Below are positions 1-5,195 of a stretch of 5,195 nt of DNA, piece after piece. This DNA comes from Fibrobacter sp. (lineage in GTDB: Bacteria; Fibrobacterota; Fibrobacteria; Fibrobacterales; Fibrobacteraceae). The stretch is taken from assembly GCA_017520105.1 (NCBI GenBank), contig JAFWRL010000148.1, forward strand, positions 1-5,195. The letters are read 5' to 3'. The notes beneath the pieces were generated by a model that worked only from the letters and a program-made list of their open reading frames with translations, had not been told where the DNA came from and did no database searches. A program made the translations under genes and the position numbers. Each line of letters opens with the position of its first letter. The first letter of the stretch is position 1.

Positions 1-2
1 TC

Positions 3-917
3 ATCGTCCGCATTTCGGGTTCCGCAAGCAATATGATTATGGGCATCCATTCATGGAAAGTGATGTTCTGGGTCGAAGCTATCCCGGCACTCATTTACGG
101 TATCGCCGCTTGGCAGCTCCCAGAATCTCCGCGTTACCTCGTCAGCAAAGGCCGCATGGAAGAAGCCGAGAAGGTTCTCTCGTTGATTGCAAGTGTCGGC
201 ATCAAAGAAAAAGCGATTGAAATCCAGGAATCCTTCAAGAGCAACAAGCCGACGAAGCTTTCCGACCTTCTCGAAACAATTGCAGGCAAGAAACGCATCG
301 CTCCAATCGTGTGGGCGGGTCTCGGCCTTGCCATTCTCCAGCAGCTCGTGGGCATCAACGTCATCTTCTATTACGGATCCATGCTTTGGCAGAGTGTGGG
401 CTTTGGCGAAAGCGATGCGTTCCTTACCAGCGTGATTTCCAGCGCCATCAACTTGACCATGACCATCGCCGCGATTCTCCTGATTGACAAGATTGGGCGC
501 AAGCCGCTTTTGCTCATCGGTTCTGCGGGTATGGCCGTTACGCTAGGAATTCTCGCCTGTTGTTTCCTCTTCGGCTCCGACGCAAGCGGCAACCTTGGGC
601 ATTCTAATGGCATTTTCGCCCTCCTCGCAGCAAACTTCTACGTGGCCTTCTTCGCTGCAACTTGGGGCCCGGTCATGTGGGTGATGCTCGGCGAAATGTT
701 CAACAACCGCATCCGTGCCGTGGCCATCTCCGTTTGCGGACTTGCCCAGTGGGGAGCAAACTTCTTAGTCAGCTGGTCGTTCCCCGTTCTCGTCGGCGAA
801 CACGGCATTGGCATCGGCCCGACTTACTTGATTTACACGGCCTTCGCGGCCATAAGCTTTGTATTCGTGGCCAAGCTCGTCAACGAAACCAAGGGCAAGA
901 AGCTCGAAGCCATGTAA
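3..917 (+). CDS. Sugar-porter-family MFS transporter, 5'-truncated by window edge
   Basis: This is the C-terminal part of a 12-helix MFS sugar transporter, probably a sugar:H+ symporter of the XylE/AraE/GalP type in the inner membrane. The frame stays open to base 3, so the Met at 33 is internal and the true start lies outside. Counting from that Met, family signatures appear in order: PESPR (30-34) after TM6, QQLVGIN (103-109) in TM7, D152 with GRKP (155-158) in the TM8-9 loop, GPVMW (212-216) with E221 and R226/R228 around TM10, and NETKG (284-288) near the C-terminus, where the family usually has PETKG. Seven hydrophobic helices (TM6-TM12) are visible. The 294 residues after the Met fit the second half of a protein of about 460-480 residues. 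The sugar cannot be read from the sequence; xylose, arabinose, galactose or glucose are all possible. The family call is firm, the substrate is not. A terminator follows 29 bases after the stop. Confidence 0.93.
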   Translation: MVRISGSASNMIMGIHSWKVMFWVEAIPALIYGIAAWQLPESPRYLVSKGRMEEAEKVLSLIASVGIKEKAIEIQESFKSNKPTKLSDLLETIAGKKRIAPIVWAGLGLAILQQLVGINVIFYYGSMLWQSVGFGESDAFLTSVISSAINLTMTIAAILLIDKIGRKPLLLIGSAGMAVTLGILACCFLFGSDASGNLGHSNGIFALLAANFYVAFFAATWGPVMWVMLGEMFNNRIRAVAISVCGLAQWGANFLVSWSFPVLVGEHGIGIGPTYLIYTAFAAISFVFVAKLVNETKGKKLEAM

Positions 918-921
918 TTTT

Positions 922-942
922 AAGCTCGCTGAGCTCGTTTAC
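922..942 (+). repeat. 21-base dispersed element, copy 1
   Basis: This stretch matches 1197-1217 at 16 of 21 positions by direct comparison, and four of the five mismatches are transitions. Shared blocks are TCGCT, GCTC and TTTAC in the same spacing. This copy directly follows the transporter stop codon and contains the small hairpin AGCTC-GCT-GAGCT (923-935). It may be a short intergenic repeat family; two copies in one gap are suggestive but not proof. Confidence 0.5.
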
Positions 943-946
943 AAAC

Positions 947-978
947 AAAATCTCGGAGACAATCCTCCGAGATTTTTT
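947..978 (+). terminator. Rho-independent terminator of the transporter gene
   Basis: A perfect 12-bp stem (AAAATCTCGGAG at 947-958 pairing with 965-976) closes a 6-base loop (959-964). The right arm runs into six T residues (973-978). It lies 29 bases after the transporter stop and should separate that gene from the deacetylase downstream. A smaller hairpin (AGCTC 923-927 with GAGCT 931-935) sits between the stop and this terminator and belongs to a repeat copy. Confidence 0.9.
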
Positions 979-1095
979 GCATATTCATTCTTCATTTCAC
1001 ACCCACTGTAGGTAATTGGTTATAGGTTGAAGGAGTTTGGGATCTGTAGATAGAACTGCTGGGTATGGGGTCGCTCGTGAACTCGCTATGAGGTT

Positions 1096-1146
1096 GCTTC
1101 GCTCTGGGCGATGGGCACGCTTCGCTTTGAAGAAGACTGCTTCGGG
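1096..1146 (+). repeat. GCTTCGCT motif cluster
   Basis: GCTTCGCT occurs at 1096-1103 and 1119-1126, with a partial copy GCTTCGGG at 1139-1146. Starts are 23 and 20 bases apart. Similar CGCT-rich strings (GGTCGCTCG near 1070, CTCGCT at 1082-1087, TCGCTACGCTC at 1201-1211) suggest that the whole stretch is built from variants of one short theme. No function is assigned. Confidence 0.4.
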
Positions 1147-1196
1147 ACAGTTCTTACCACAGATACGTTACCAATTGCATTTCACCGCCTACTTGT

Positions 1197-1217
1197 AAAT
1201 TCGCTACGCTCATTTAC
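1197..1217 (+). repeat. 21-base dispersed element, copy 2
   Basis: This is the second copy of the element at 922-942 (16 of 21 identical). It is enclosed by an inverted pair, GTAAAT (1195-1200) and ATTTAC (1212-1217), around the core TCGCTACGCTC. A short hairpin could therefore form, although the first copy uses a different pairing. No protein or RNA gene is suggested. Confidence 0.5.
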
Positions 1218-1279
1218 CAAATACTAGGCACGGAAATGTCGGTACGAGCTCCGCCGCTTCTCTCGCCTTGCGTATTTGT

Positions 1280-1321
1280 CCTACTGCCTACTGCTTACTA
1301 ACCACTAATCACTAACCACTA
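1280..1321. repeat. Six-unit degenerate 7-bp tandem array
   Basis: Six heptamers in perfect phase fill 42 bases. The first two are CCTACTG, the fourth and sixth are ACCACTA, and the third and fifth are single-base or two-base variants. Unit positions 4-6 are ACT in all six. The first half is of one type and the second half of another, which looks like expansion and drift of one unit. A lone relative, CCTACTT, lies at 1188-1194. The pattern resembles the heptameric STRR repeats known from filamentous cyanobacteria; that comparison is by analogy only. Confidence 0.8.
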
Positions 1322-1340
1322 GCATTTCCTATTACATTAC

Positions 1341-1410
1341 CCTCACACCTCAGAGGGGCGTAAGCCCCGTGCCCACACCTCAAAGCGACCGGAGGTCGCG
1401 ACCTCACACC
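1341..1410. repeat. Hairpin mosaic with CCTCACA/CACACCTCA spacers
   Basis: Two GC-rich hairpins alternate with a short C-rich motif. CCTCAnA heptamers start at 1341, 1348, 1378 and 1402, and CACACCTCA occurs exactly at 1344-1352 and 1374-1382, a 30-base step. Between them lies hairpin 1, GGGGC-GTAA-GCCCC (1355-1368, GNRA-type loop), and then hairpin 2, GCGACC-GGA-GGTCGC (1385-1399). The right arm of hairpin 2 also belongs to a perfect 12-base palindrome, AGGTCGCGACCT (1393-1404), so two structures compete. It may be a REP-like intergenic element or part of the transcribed upstream region of the deacetylase; neither hairpin has a T-run, so neither is a good terminator. Confidence 0.7.
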
Positions 1411-1422
1411 CCCACTATTCTT

Positions 1423-1437
1423 TATTATCTTTATAGA
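1423..1437 (+). promoter_or_regulatory. Candidate -10 region for the deacetylase gene
   Basis: The only AT-rich segment close upstream of the deacetylase holds TATTAT (1423-1428) and TATAGA (1432-1437). Either could serve as a -10 box, giving a leader of roughly 15-25 bases before the ATG at 1459. No convincing -35 box is present at the right distance; that place is occupied by the hairpin mosaic. Ribosome binding is also weak: only a GGA at 1448-1450, eight bases before the start. Confidence 0.3.
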
Positions 1438-1458
1438 AAAGTTGTTTGGACGTGGATT

Positions 1459-2805
1459 ATGAACAGCAAATTATTTTCAAATATAAAAGCCACAACGGCA
1501 TGCACTATCGCCTTCGGGCTTGCAGGATTCAGCATGGCAGCACCTATCAAAACGATTCCGTGGAACGGCCATGTCGGTGCCGTCAGTTTCACCTTTGACG
1601 ATGCACTTGAAAACCAGGTACAGAACTTAAAACCCATCCTCGACGAGATGAAGGATATCCATGTCACGTTCTTCTTGACGAACATGGGGAACGGACTCAA
1701 GCAGAACGCCGCCGGATTCGCAGCACTTGCTAGCTCCGGAAACGAAATTGGCAACCACACAGATACGCATGCGCATTTGACCGGAGTCGGCAGCAATGAC
1801 GAACTGAAAAAAGAAATCGTCACATTCGCAGACAACATCGAAAAAATGCTTGCCGACAACGGAGCCAACATCAACGTCACATCTTTGGCAACTCCGTTCT
1901 GCGAAAACAACGACAAAGTCAAAAGCGTTATCGACACGCGACATTTCATCAACCGCGACTGCGGATGGCATGGCCGTAACGAATGGGACGTGGAACCCGA
2001 CTGGCTGAGCATCAAGGCTAAAATCTGGACCCGCTCCGGCGCAAGCGTCAACGAGCTGCTTTCGTCGCTAGACACTGCGGCATTCATCGGAAATTTCGAA
2101 GGAGCCAATCCGTGGGACGTTCAAATCAAGGGCGGCACATGGCTTGTGGTCTTGAATCACGGTGTCACCGACGACCAAGGCGACGACTACGCCATCAATC
2201 CCGCTGACATCAAAAAGTTGTTCCAGCACGCTATCGAAAACAAACTCTGGATAGCCCCCTTCGGCACCATCGGCGCCTACTACCGCGCCCACTTCATCGT
2301 AGATAAAGCCGAAGCCACCGATACCGACAACGGCTACACCGTCAGCTGGAAAATCCCGAACGAACACATGCCCAAAAGCATCCCGCTCCGCGTGAGCATC
2401 GACACTAAAAAAGTCAGCGAAAACGCGGTCGTCGAACAAGACGGACAAAAGATTTCCCCCGAAAGGGATGGCAGCTACATCATCGAGTTCATGTCAAAAA
2501 GTCTCACCGTGCGTAAGCCAAACGCAAGCGATACGCCGAGCGATTCCACGACGCACCCCAAAGACACCACTGCAACGCCCCCAACAGATTCCACAACCGA
2601 CACCACAACGGCCCTCCCGAAAATTCAATTGGGCAACGTGATAAACAACGCTGTCTATACAAAGTTCACGTTGTTTGACTTGAACGGCAACTGCCTCGGA
2701 ACAATCCGCGATTTTACGGTGCCCGAAAGTTATCCCAAAGGCATATACGTCATCCGCGCCGAAGCAAAAGGCCTCCCGACCGTCACAAAGAAAGTCGCGA
2801 AATAA
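1459..2805 (+). CDS. Secreted polysaccharide deacetylase (NodB/CE4-type) with sorting-like C-terminal tail
   Basis: The 448-residue product is predicted to remove acetyl groups from a polysaccharide outside the cell. Residues 1-28 form a signal peptide: basic N-terminus, hydrophobic ACTIAFGLAGF, and a cleavage site near SMA-A. The deacetylase domain spans about 34-275. Motif 1 is TFDD (45-48), motif 2 is HTDTH (100-104), and D48, H100 and H104 should bind the metal, with D47 as base. Motif 3 is reduced to ATPFC (144-148), with Ala where the classical motif has Arg. Motif 5 is LNHG (232-235), with H234 as the likely catalytic His. A beta-rich segment (280-352), a Thr/Pro/Ser/Asp linker (354-386) and a tail (387-448, with FDLNGNCLG and PKGIYVIR) follow; the tail resembles type IX sorting domains. 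The ATG at 1459 is chosen because it begins the signal peptide; the longer GTG start at 1369 would add 30 residues read from repeats. Substrate (acetyl-xylan, chitin-like or peptidoglycan) is unresolved. Confidence 0.88.
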   Translation: MNSKLFSNIKATTACTIAFGLAGFSMAAPIKTIPWNGHVGAVSFTFDDALENQVQNLKPILDEMKDIHVTFFLTNMGNGLKQNAAGFAALASSGNEIGNHTDTHAHLTGVGSNDELKKEIVTFADNIEKMLADNGANINVTSLATPFCENNDKVKSVIDTRHFINRDCGWHGRNEWDVEPDWLSIKAKIWTRSGASVNELLSSLDTAAFIGNFEGANPWDVQIKGGTWLVVLNHGVTDDQGDDYAINPADIKKLFQHAIENKLWIAPFGTIGAYYRAHFIVDKAEATDTDNGYTVSWKIPNEHMPKSIPLRVSIDTKKVSENAVVEQDGQKISPERDGSYIIEFMSKSLTVRKPNASDTPSDSTTHPKDTTATPPTDSTTDTTTALPKIQLGNVINNAVYTKFTLFDLNGNCLGTIRDFTVPESYPKGIYVIRAEAKGLPTVTKKVAK

Positions 2806-2809
2806 ATTT

Positions 2810-2823
2810 TATATTTTGGGGCC
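2810..2823 (+). promoter_or_regulatory. Candidate -10 box and near-leaderless start of the PstS-like gene
   Basis: TATATT (2810-2815) matches a -10 box and ends only eight bases before the ATG at 2824. Initiation 6-8 bases downstream of it would begin at or just before the start codon. The GGGG at 2818-2821 is too close to the ATG for a normal Shine-Dalgarno. No clear -35 was found near 2787-2792. The alternative is read-through from the deacetylase gene, whose stop is 18 bases upstream. Confidence 0.35.
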
Positions 2824-3678
2824 ATGAATCAAGAAAATTTGTTAGTAGTCCCCACGATAAAATTTGTTCCCTTTCGCAAAGATAACATTCTCCGCAAATT
2901 CGAGACCTCGTTTCGAATAACAAATCCAGAGCTGAAAATCAGCTCCGCTTCCGCATTTTACCCTGCAATGGCAGGGATATGCCAAAATATATTCGATCCG
3001 CAATGTTTTACCGAAAGAAAAAGTCTAGACAAGACTTTCAATCGCAAAGGATTTTCAGACTTAGCGGAAGGCCGGATTGACATGTACATATCACTGGCCA
3101 GCAAAAAAGATTTAGAACAACTCCAACAAAAAGTCAATCGGCTACAATGCGTACCGATTTTCCAGGACCCCCTAGCCGTCCTAGTAAACAGAAGCAATCC
3201 TGTTATCAACCTTAATTTATCTCAACTCAAATCAATCTACTTAGGCGAAATTCAGAACTGGCAAGAAGTCGGGGGCAAAGACCGAGTCATTCAAAATTAC
3301 CAGCTATCCGCCGAAAAGAACGTCAGCCGCAATGCGTTTAACCTCGGCATTACAGAATGTGAACCGGCAAATTTACCGCAAAGCGATATCGAAACCATGC
3401 CGGATCTCGTCAATATTATCGGTGACAATTCCGATAGCATCGGAAACATTTTTTGGTCGTACTACGCCCGAATGTACGCTTCCGTCCAGACGCGTTGCAT
3501 CACCATCGACGGAGCCTCGCCCACCTCAAAAGACTATCCTCTGCGTTTCGACATTTGCATGTACTACGATGCAGATAATCAAAAACCGCAATTGCACCAG
3601 CTGGTGGAATACCTCGCTTCAGAAGAAGGCAAAAAGCTAATCAAAACAGCCTATAAAAGCGAACGGCAAGTCCTTTAA
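2824..3678 (+). CDS. PstS-like substrate-binding-fold protein without signal peptide
   Basis: The 284-residue product has the layout of the PstS/PBP-like family. The best evidence is residues 111-160: a DPLAVLVNRSNPV strand and loop, LNLSQLKSIYLGEIQNW, then EVGGKD, closely matching the family block that normally ends in NW..VGG. GRIDMYISL (83-91) matches the usual G..D(F/I)..S strand, and YPLRFDICMYY with a terminal LASEEGKKLI helix matches the family end. The phosphate signature is eroded: the SGTR..F loop reads NVSR..F (166-172), and the pocket Asp of the GASD strand is Leu91. The protein starts directly at the first strand; an in-frame stop (2803-2805) forbids an upstream signal peptide. 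It has six Cys (53, 61, 109, 179, 225, 245). Three hand-counted 60-base lines give about 44% GC, against about 60% in two transporter lines. It may be a cytoplasmic sensor, a degenerate relative or a protein exported another way. The fold is fairly sure; the ligand is unknown. Confidence 0.8.
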   Translation: MNQENLLVVPTIKFVPFRKDNILRKFETSFRITNPELKISSASAFYPAMAGICQNIFDPQCFTERKSLDKTFNRKGFSDLAEGRIDMYISLASKKDLEQLQQKVNRLQCVPIFQDPLAVLVNRSNPVINLNLSQLKSIYLGEIQNWQEVGGKDRVIQNYQLSAEKNVSRNAFNLGITECEPANLPQSDIETMPDLVNIIGDNSDSIGNIFWSYYARMYASVQTRCITIDGASPTSKDYPLRFDICMYYDADNQKPQLHQLVEYLASEEGKKLIKTAYKSERQVL

Positions 3679-3693
3679 TTTTGCTTAACCACG

Positions 3694-3722
3694 AAAAAAG
3701 CCGGGGCTTTCGCCTCGGCTTT
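3694..3722. terminator. Convergent intrinsic terminator shared by the PstS-like and GH8-like genes
   Basis: An 11-bp stem, AAAGCCGGGGC (3697-3707) with GCCTCGGCTTT (3712-3722), has one G-U pair and a TTTC loop. On the minus strand the hairpin runs into six T residues (the complement of A 3694-3699), an efficient end for the GH8-like gene. On the plus strand only three T residues are present at the end of the stem, so it should stop the PstS-like transcript less well. It lies between two converging stop codons at 3678 and 3746. Confidence 0.85.
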
Positions 3723-3745
3723 CCGGAATTCAAATTTAGAATAGA

Positions 3746-5195
3746 TTACTTCACGTTGACGCGGCTCATTTCAGAACCAACGCGAACGATGTAAGAACCA
3801 GTCGTCGGAACGTTGACGGTCATGTTGTCGCTAAGAGCGATGCCAGAAGAAATCACCTTGCCCAGCATGTTGTAAACGCCGAATGCGCTACCGGCCTTGA
3901 TGCCGTTGATCTGGACCTGCATGCCGTTTGCACGGACGCTGAAGCCAGGCATCATAGAAACCTTGTAGATAGATTCAAACGGATCCTTTTCTACAATCTT
4001 CAAGCCAGTGATCTTGACGTAGTCAATCACCTGCTTGCTGTCATCGAGGAATTCAACAGCCTTGATGGAAATTTCACCGATACCACCCTTAGCATCCTTG
4101 ACTTCCCACTTGAGGCCCTTGATCTTCTGGAGAATCTGAGCACCTTCCGGAGCATTATTCCTGCTAACCCAGTCAAGAATGTCAATTGCACCGTCCTTAG
4201 TGCCGGTACCCTTGAAGCCGTAATCAGACGGGGTCATATCGTAGAGAACTTCCTTATAATCGTCGGTATTGTCAACATATACACCCGGTTCAGAACCGGC
4301 ACCTGCATTTTCGACTTTCTTCTTTTCGTTTTCATCCGTAATGGTATTGAGGATAGCCATGCGGATAGGTCCCTTGGACTTTGCAGTCACGCGAATATAC
4401 TTGACACCGAGAGCCTTGAAGTCAACGCCGCAGCTATTGTCCTTCTTGCATTCGTCCTTCTTGAACGTGACTGCGATACCGGCAGACGGATACTTGAGAA
4501 GACCGGCCTTAGCCTTTTCTTCGGTCCATTCCGGTTCCGGGCCAATTTCCATAGAAGCATGGACAATGTAAGAACCATCTTCCATCTTGAAAATCGGAGA
4601 AGAACCAGAATCCGGAAGCATCTTCGTGCCAATGCCGAGCTTGTCGTGGTATGCGCCCCAGTTCCAGAGACCAGAAATAGCAACAGTCGTATCACCAAAT
4701 TCCTGCTGTTCACCATCGCCAAGCTTAATGGACGGAGCCTTGGTCGGATCCGGTGTGAACTTGGTGAAACCAGTAGTATTATAGAGGTTCGGCATGTTAC
4801 CCGTCACGAGGAGGAGGTAGAGCATGTTCAAGGTTGCCGGGTAGTACTTTTCACCCGGGTTGTCACCTTCACCGCACTTATCAGGCCTTGCGCAGCTCTT
4901 TTGTTCAGTAAGAACCTTATAGACGGTGTTCAAATAGTCCTTGGCCTGTTCCGTATCGAAAGAAGATGTTGCAAGGCCGAGACCCCCGGAGAACGTAGAG
5001 GACACGAAGTTACGAATATCGCTCTCATCCGCGACGTACTTTCCACCAGAATAAGCATAACCAGAATTCACGCCACTAGCAGTGCGGGTAGTCGGGATAA
5101 GCCAATCCACAACTTTCTTGTTGAAAGCCTGAGCCTTCGTATCGCCATACCAGTAATAAGCCCATGCCATGCGCCACGGAGTACGGGCAGCGTCA
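3746..5195 (-). CDS. GH8-like glycoside hydrolase, C-terminal part, with jelly-roll region and sorting-like tail
   Basis: The frame remains open past the Met at 5170 to the window edge, reading DAARTPWR (bases 5194-5171), so the start is missing. DAxRTPWR followed by a helix with WYGD is typical of the last third of GH8 catalytic domains (endoglucanase, xylanase, lichenase or chitosanase); by family knowledge its Asp is near or at the catalytic base. Counting from the Met at 5170, the helical end of the catalytic domain runs to about 135 (YYPATLNMLYLLLVTGNMP at 109-127). A beta-rich region (about 147-390) with WNWGAYHD (169-176) and AIDILDWVSR (328-337) looks like a jelly-roll carbohydrate-binding module of the CBM11/CBM30 kind. 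The tail (about 405-474: VYNMLGKVI, TTGSYIVRVG, SRVNVK) resembles type IX sorting domains. Two CX5C loops (93-99, 241-247) suggest disulfides in an exported protein. The true enzyme probably adds about 250-300 residues upstream. The GH8 call rests on a short part of the catalytic domain. Confidence 0.78.
   Translation of the reverse strand, partial: DAARTPWRMAWAYYWYGDTKAQAFNKKVVDWLIPTTRTASGVNSGYAYSGGKYVADESDIRNFVSSTFSGGLGLATSSFDTEQAKDYLNTVYKVLTEQKSCARPDKCGEGDNPGEKYYPATLNMLYLLLVTGNMPNLYNTTGFTKFTPDPTKAPSIKLGDGEQQEFGDTTVAISGLWNWGAYHDKLGIGTKMLPDSGSSPIFKMEDGSYIVHASMEIGPEPEWTEEKAKAGLLKYPSAGIAVTFKKDECKKDNSCGVDFKALGVKYIRVTAKSKGPIRMAILNTITDENEKKKVENAGAGSEPGVYVDNTDDYKEVLYDMTPSDYGFKGTGTKDGAIDILDWVSRNNAPEGAQILQKIKGLKWEVKDAKGGIGEISIKAVEFLDDSKQVIDYVKITGLKIVEKDPFESIYKVSMMPGFSVRANGMQVQINGIKAGSAFGVYNMLGKVISSGIALSDNMTVNVPTTGSYIVRVGSEMSRVNVK

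Larger units (their letters stand above)
918..1458. other. Long intergenic region made of short repeats, no credible gene
   Basis: This 541-base gap between the transporter and the deacetylase has no ORF with both a start signal and a protein-like composition. After the terminator it contains a 21-base element copy (1197-1217, matching 922-942), GCTTCGCT-type motifs (1096-1146), a heptamer array (1280-1321) and a hairpin mosaic (1341-1410). CATTTCAC occurs at both 993-1000 and 1178-1185, and AATTGGT (1014-1020) is inverted as ACCAATT (1170-1176), so the stretch around 990-1220 may itself hold an old imperfect duplication. No tRNA cloverleaf or recognisable riboswitch was found. The last 45 bases probably carry the deacetylase promoter. 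Confidence 0.7.

Noticed and set aside
1088..1198. Small ORF of 36 codons on the plus strand in the gap
   Set aside because: It has no Shine-Dalgarno, runs through GCTTCGCT repeats, and its Arg/Leu-rich product has no recognisable feature.
1355..1399. GC-rich hairpins as terminators or a riboswitch
   Set aside because: There are no T-runs after the stems and no recognisable aptamer core; the surrounding repeat motif makes an intergenic repeat element more likely.
1280..1410. CRISPR-like array
   Set aside because: Units are only seven bases, or irregularly spaced hairpins, with no constant 24-37-base repeat, no unique spacers of even length and no cas genes nearby.
1369..1458. In-frame GTG extension of the deacetylase by 30 residues
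   Set aside because: The added residues come from the repeat and hairpin mosaic, would bury the signal peptide inside the protein, and have no ribosome-binding site; the ATG at 1459 starts a normal signal peptide.
1431..2108. 225-codon minus-strand ORF opposite the deacetylase
   Set aside because: It is antisense to well-recognised catalytic motifs and has no protein-family character; it reflects the codon bias of the real gene.
2068..2448. 126-codon minus-strand ORF rich in Val, Gly and Asp
   Set aside because: The composition is the usual shadow of a GC-biased sense gene, here the deacetylase; no motif was recognised.
5168..5170. Met codon as the start of the GH8-like gene
   Set aside because: The frame is open upstream to the window edge with the conserved DAARTPWR, and the Met has no signal peptide behind it although the protein has an export-type tail.

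Overview
The window looks like a chromosomal segment of a plant-polysaccharide-degrading bacterium, most likely Fibrobacter (F. succinogenes or a relative). The basis is inference from several signs. Two exported carbohydrate-active proteins end in a short beta-rich tail of the type IX (Por) sorting kind. A GH8-type glycoside hydrolase carries a jelly-roll accessory region. The main intergenic gap is filled with short repeats of a style I associate with Fibrobacter genomes. A member of the Bacteroidota is the main alternative. No mobile element, CRISPR array, tRNA or rRNA was seen.

Layout, left to right. (1) Positions 3-917, plus strand: the C-terminal half of a sugar-porter-family MFS transporter, cut by the left edge, followed by a strong intrinsic terminator (947-978). 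(2) Positions 918-1458: a 541-base gap with no credible gene. It holds a mosaic of short repeats: two copies of a 21-base element, GCTTCGCT motifs, a six-unit heptamer tandem array, and two GC-rich hairpins set between CCTCACA/CACACCTCA motifs. (3) Positions 1459-2805, plus strand: a secreted polysaccharide deacetylase (NodB/CE4 type) with signal peptide, Thr/Pro/Ser linker and sorting-like tail. (4) Positions 2824-3678, plus strand: a PstS-like periplasmic-binding-fold protein that has no signal peptide and has lost most of the phosphate-binding signature. (5) Positions 3679-3745: a convergent terminator. (6) Positions 3746-5195, minus strand: the C-terminal part of a GH8-like glycoside hydrolase with accessory domain and sorting-like tail, cut by the right edge.

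Together, the hydrolase could cut beta-linked polysaccharide outside the cell, the deacetylase could remove acetyl groups from polysaccharide, and the transporter could import released sugars. This is inference from neighbourhood: the genes are not one operon, since terminators separate the transporter and the hydrolase from the middle pair. The PstS-like protein is the least ordinary gene. It is also poorer in GC than the transporter in the lines counted by hand, lies 18 bases after the deacetylase stop, and may have its own promoter giving an almost leaderless transcript.
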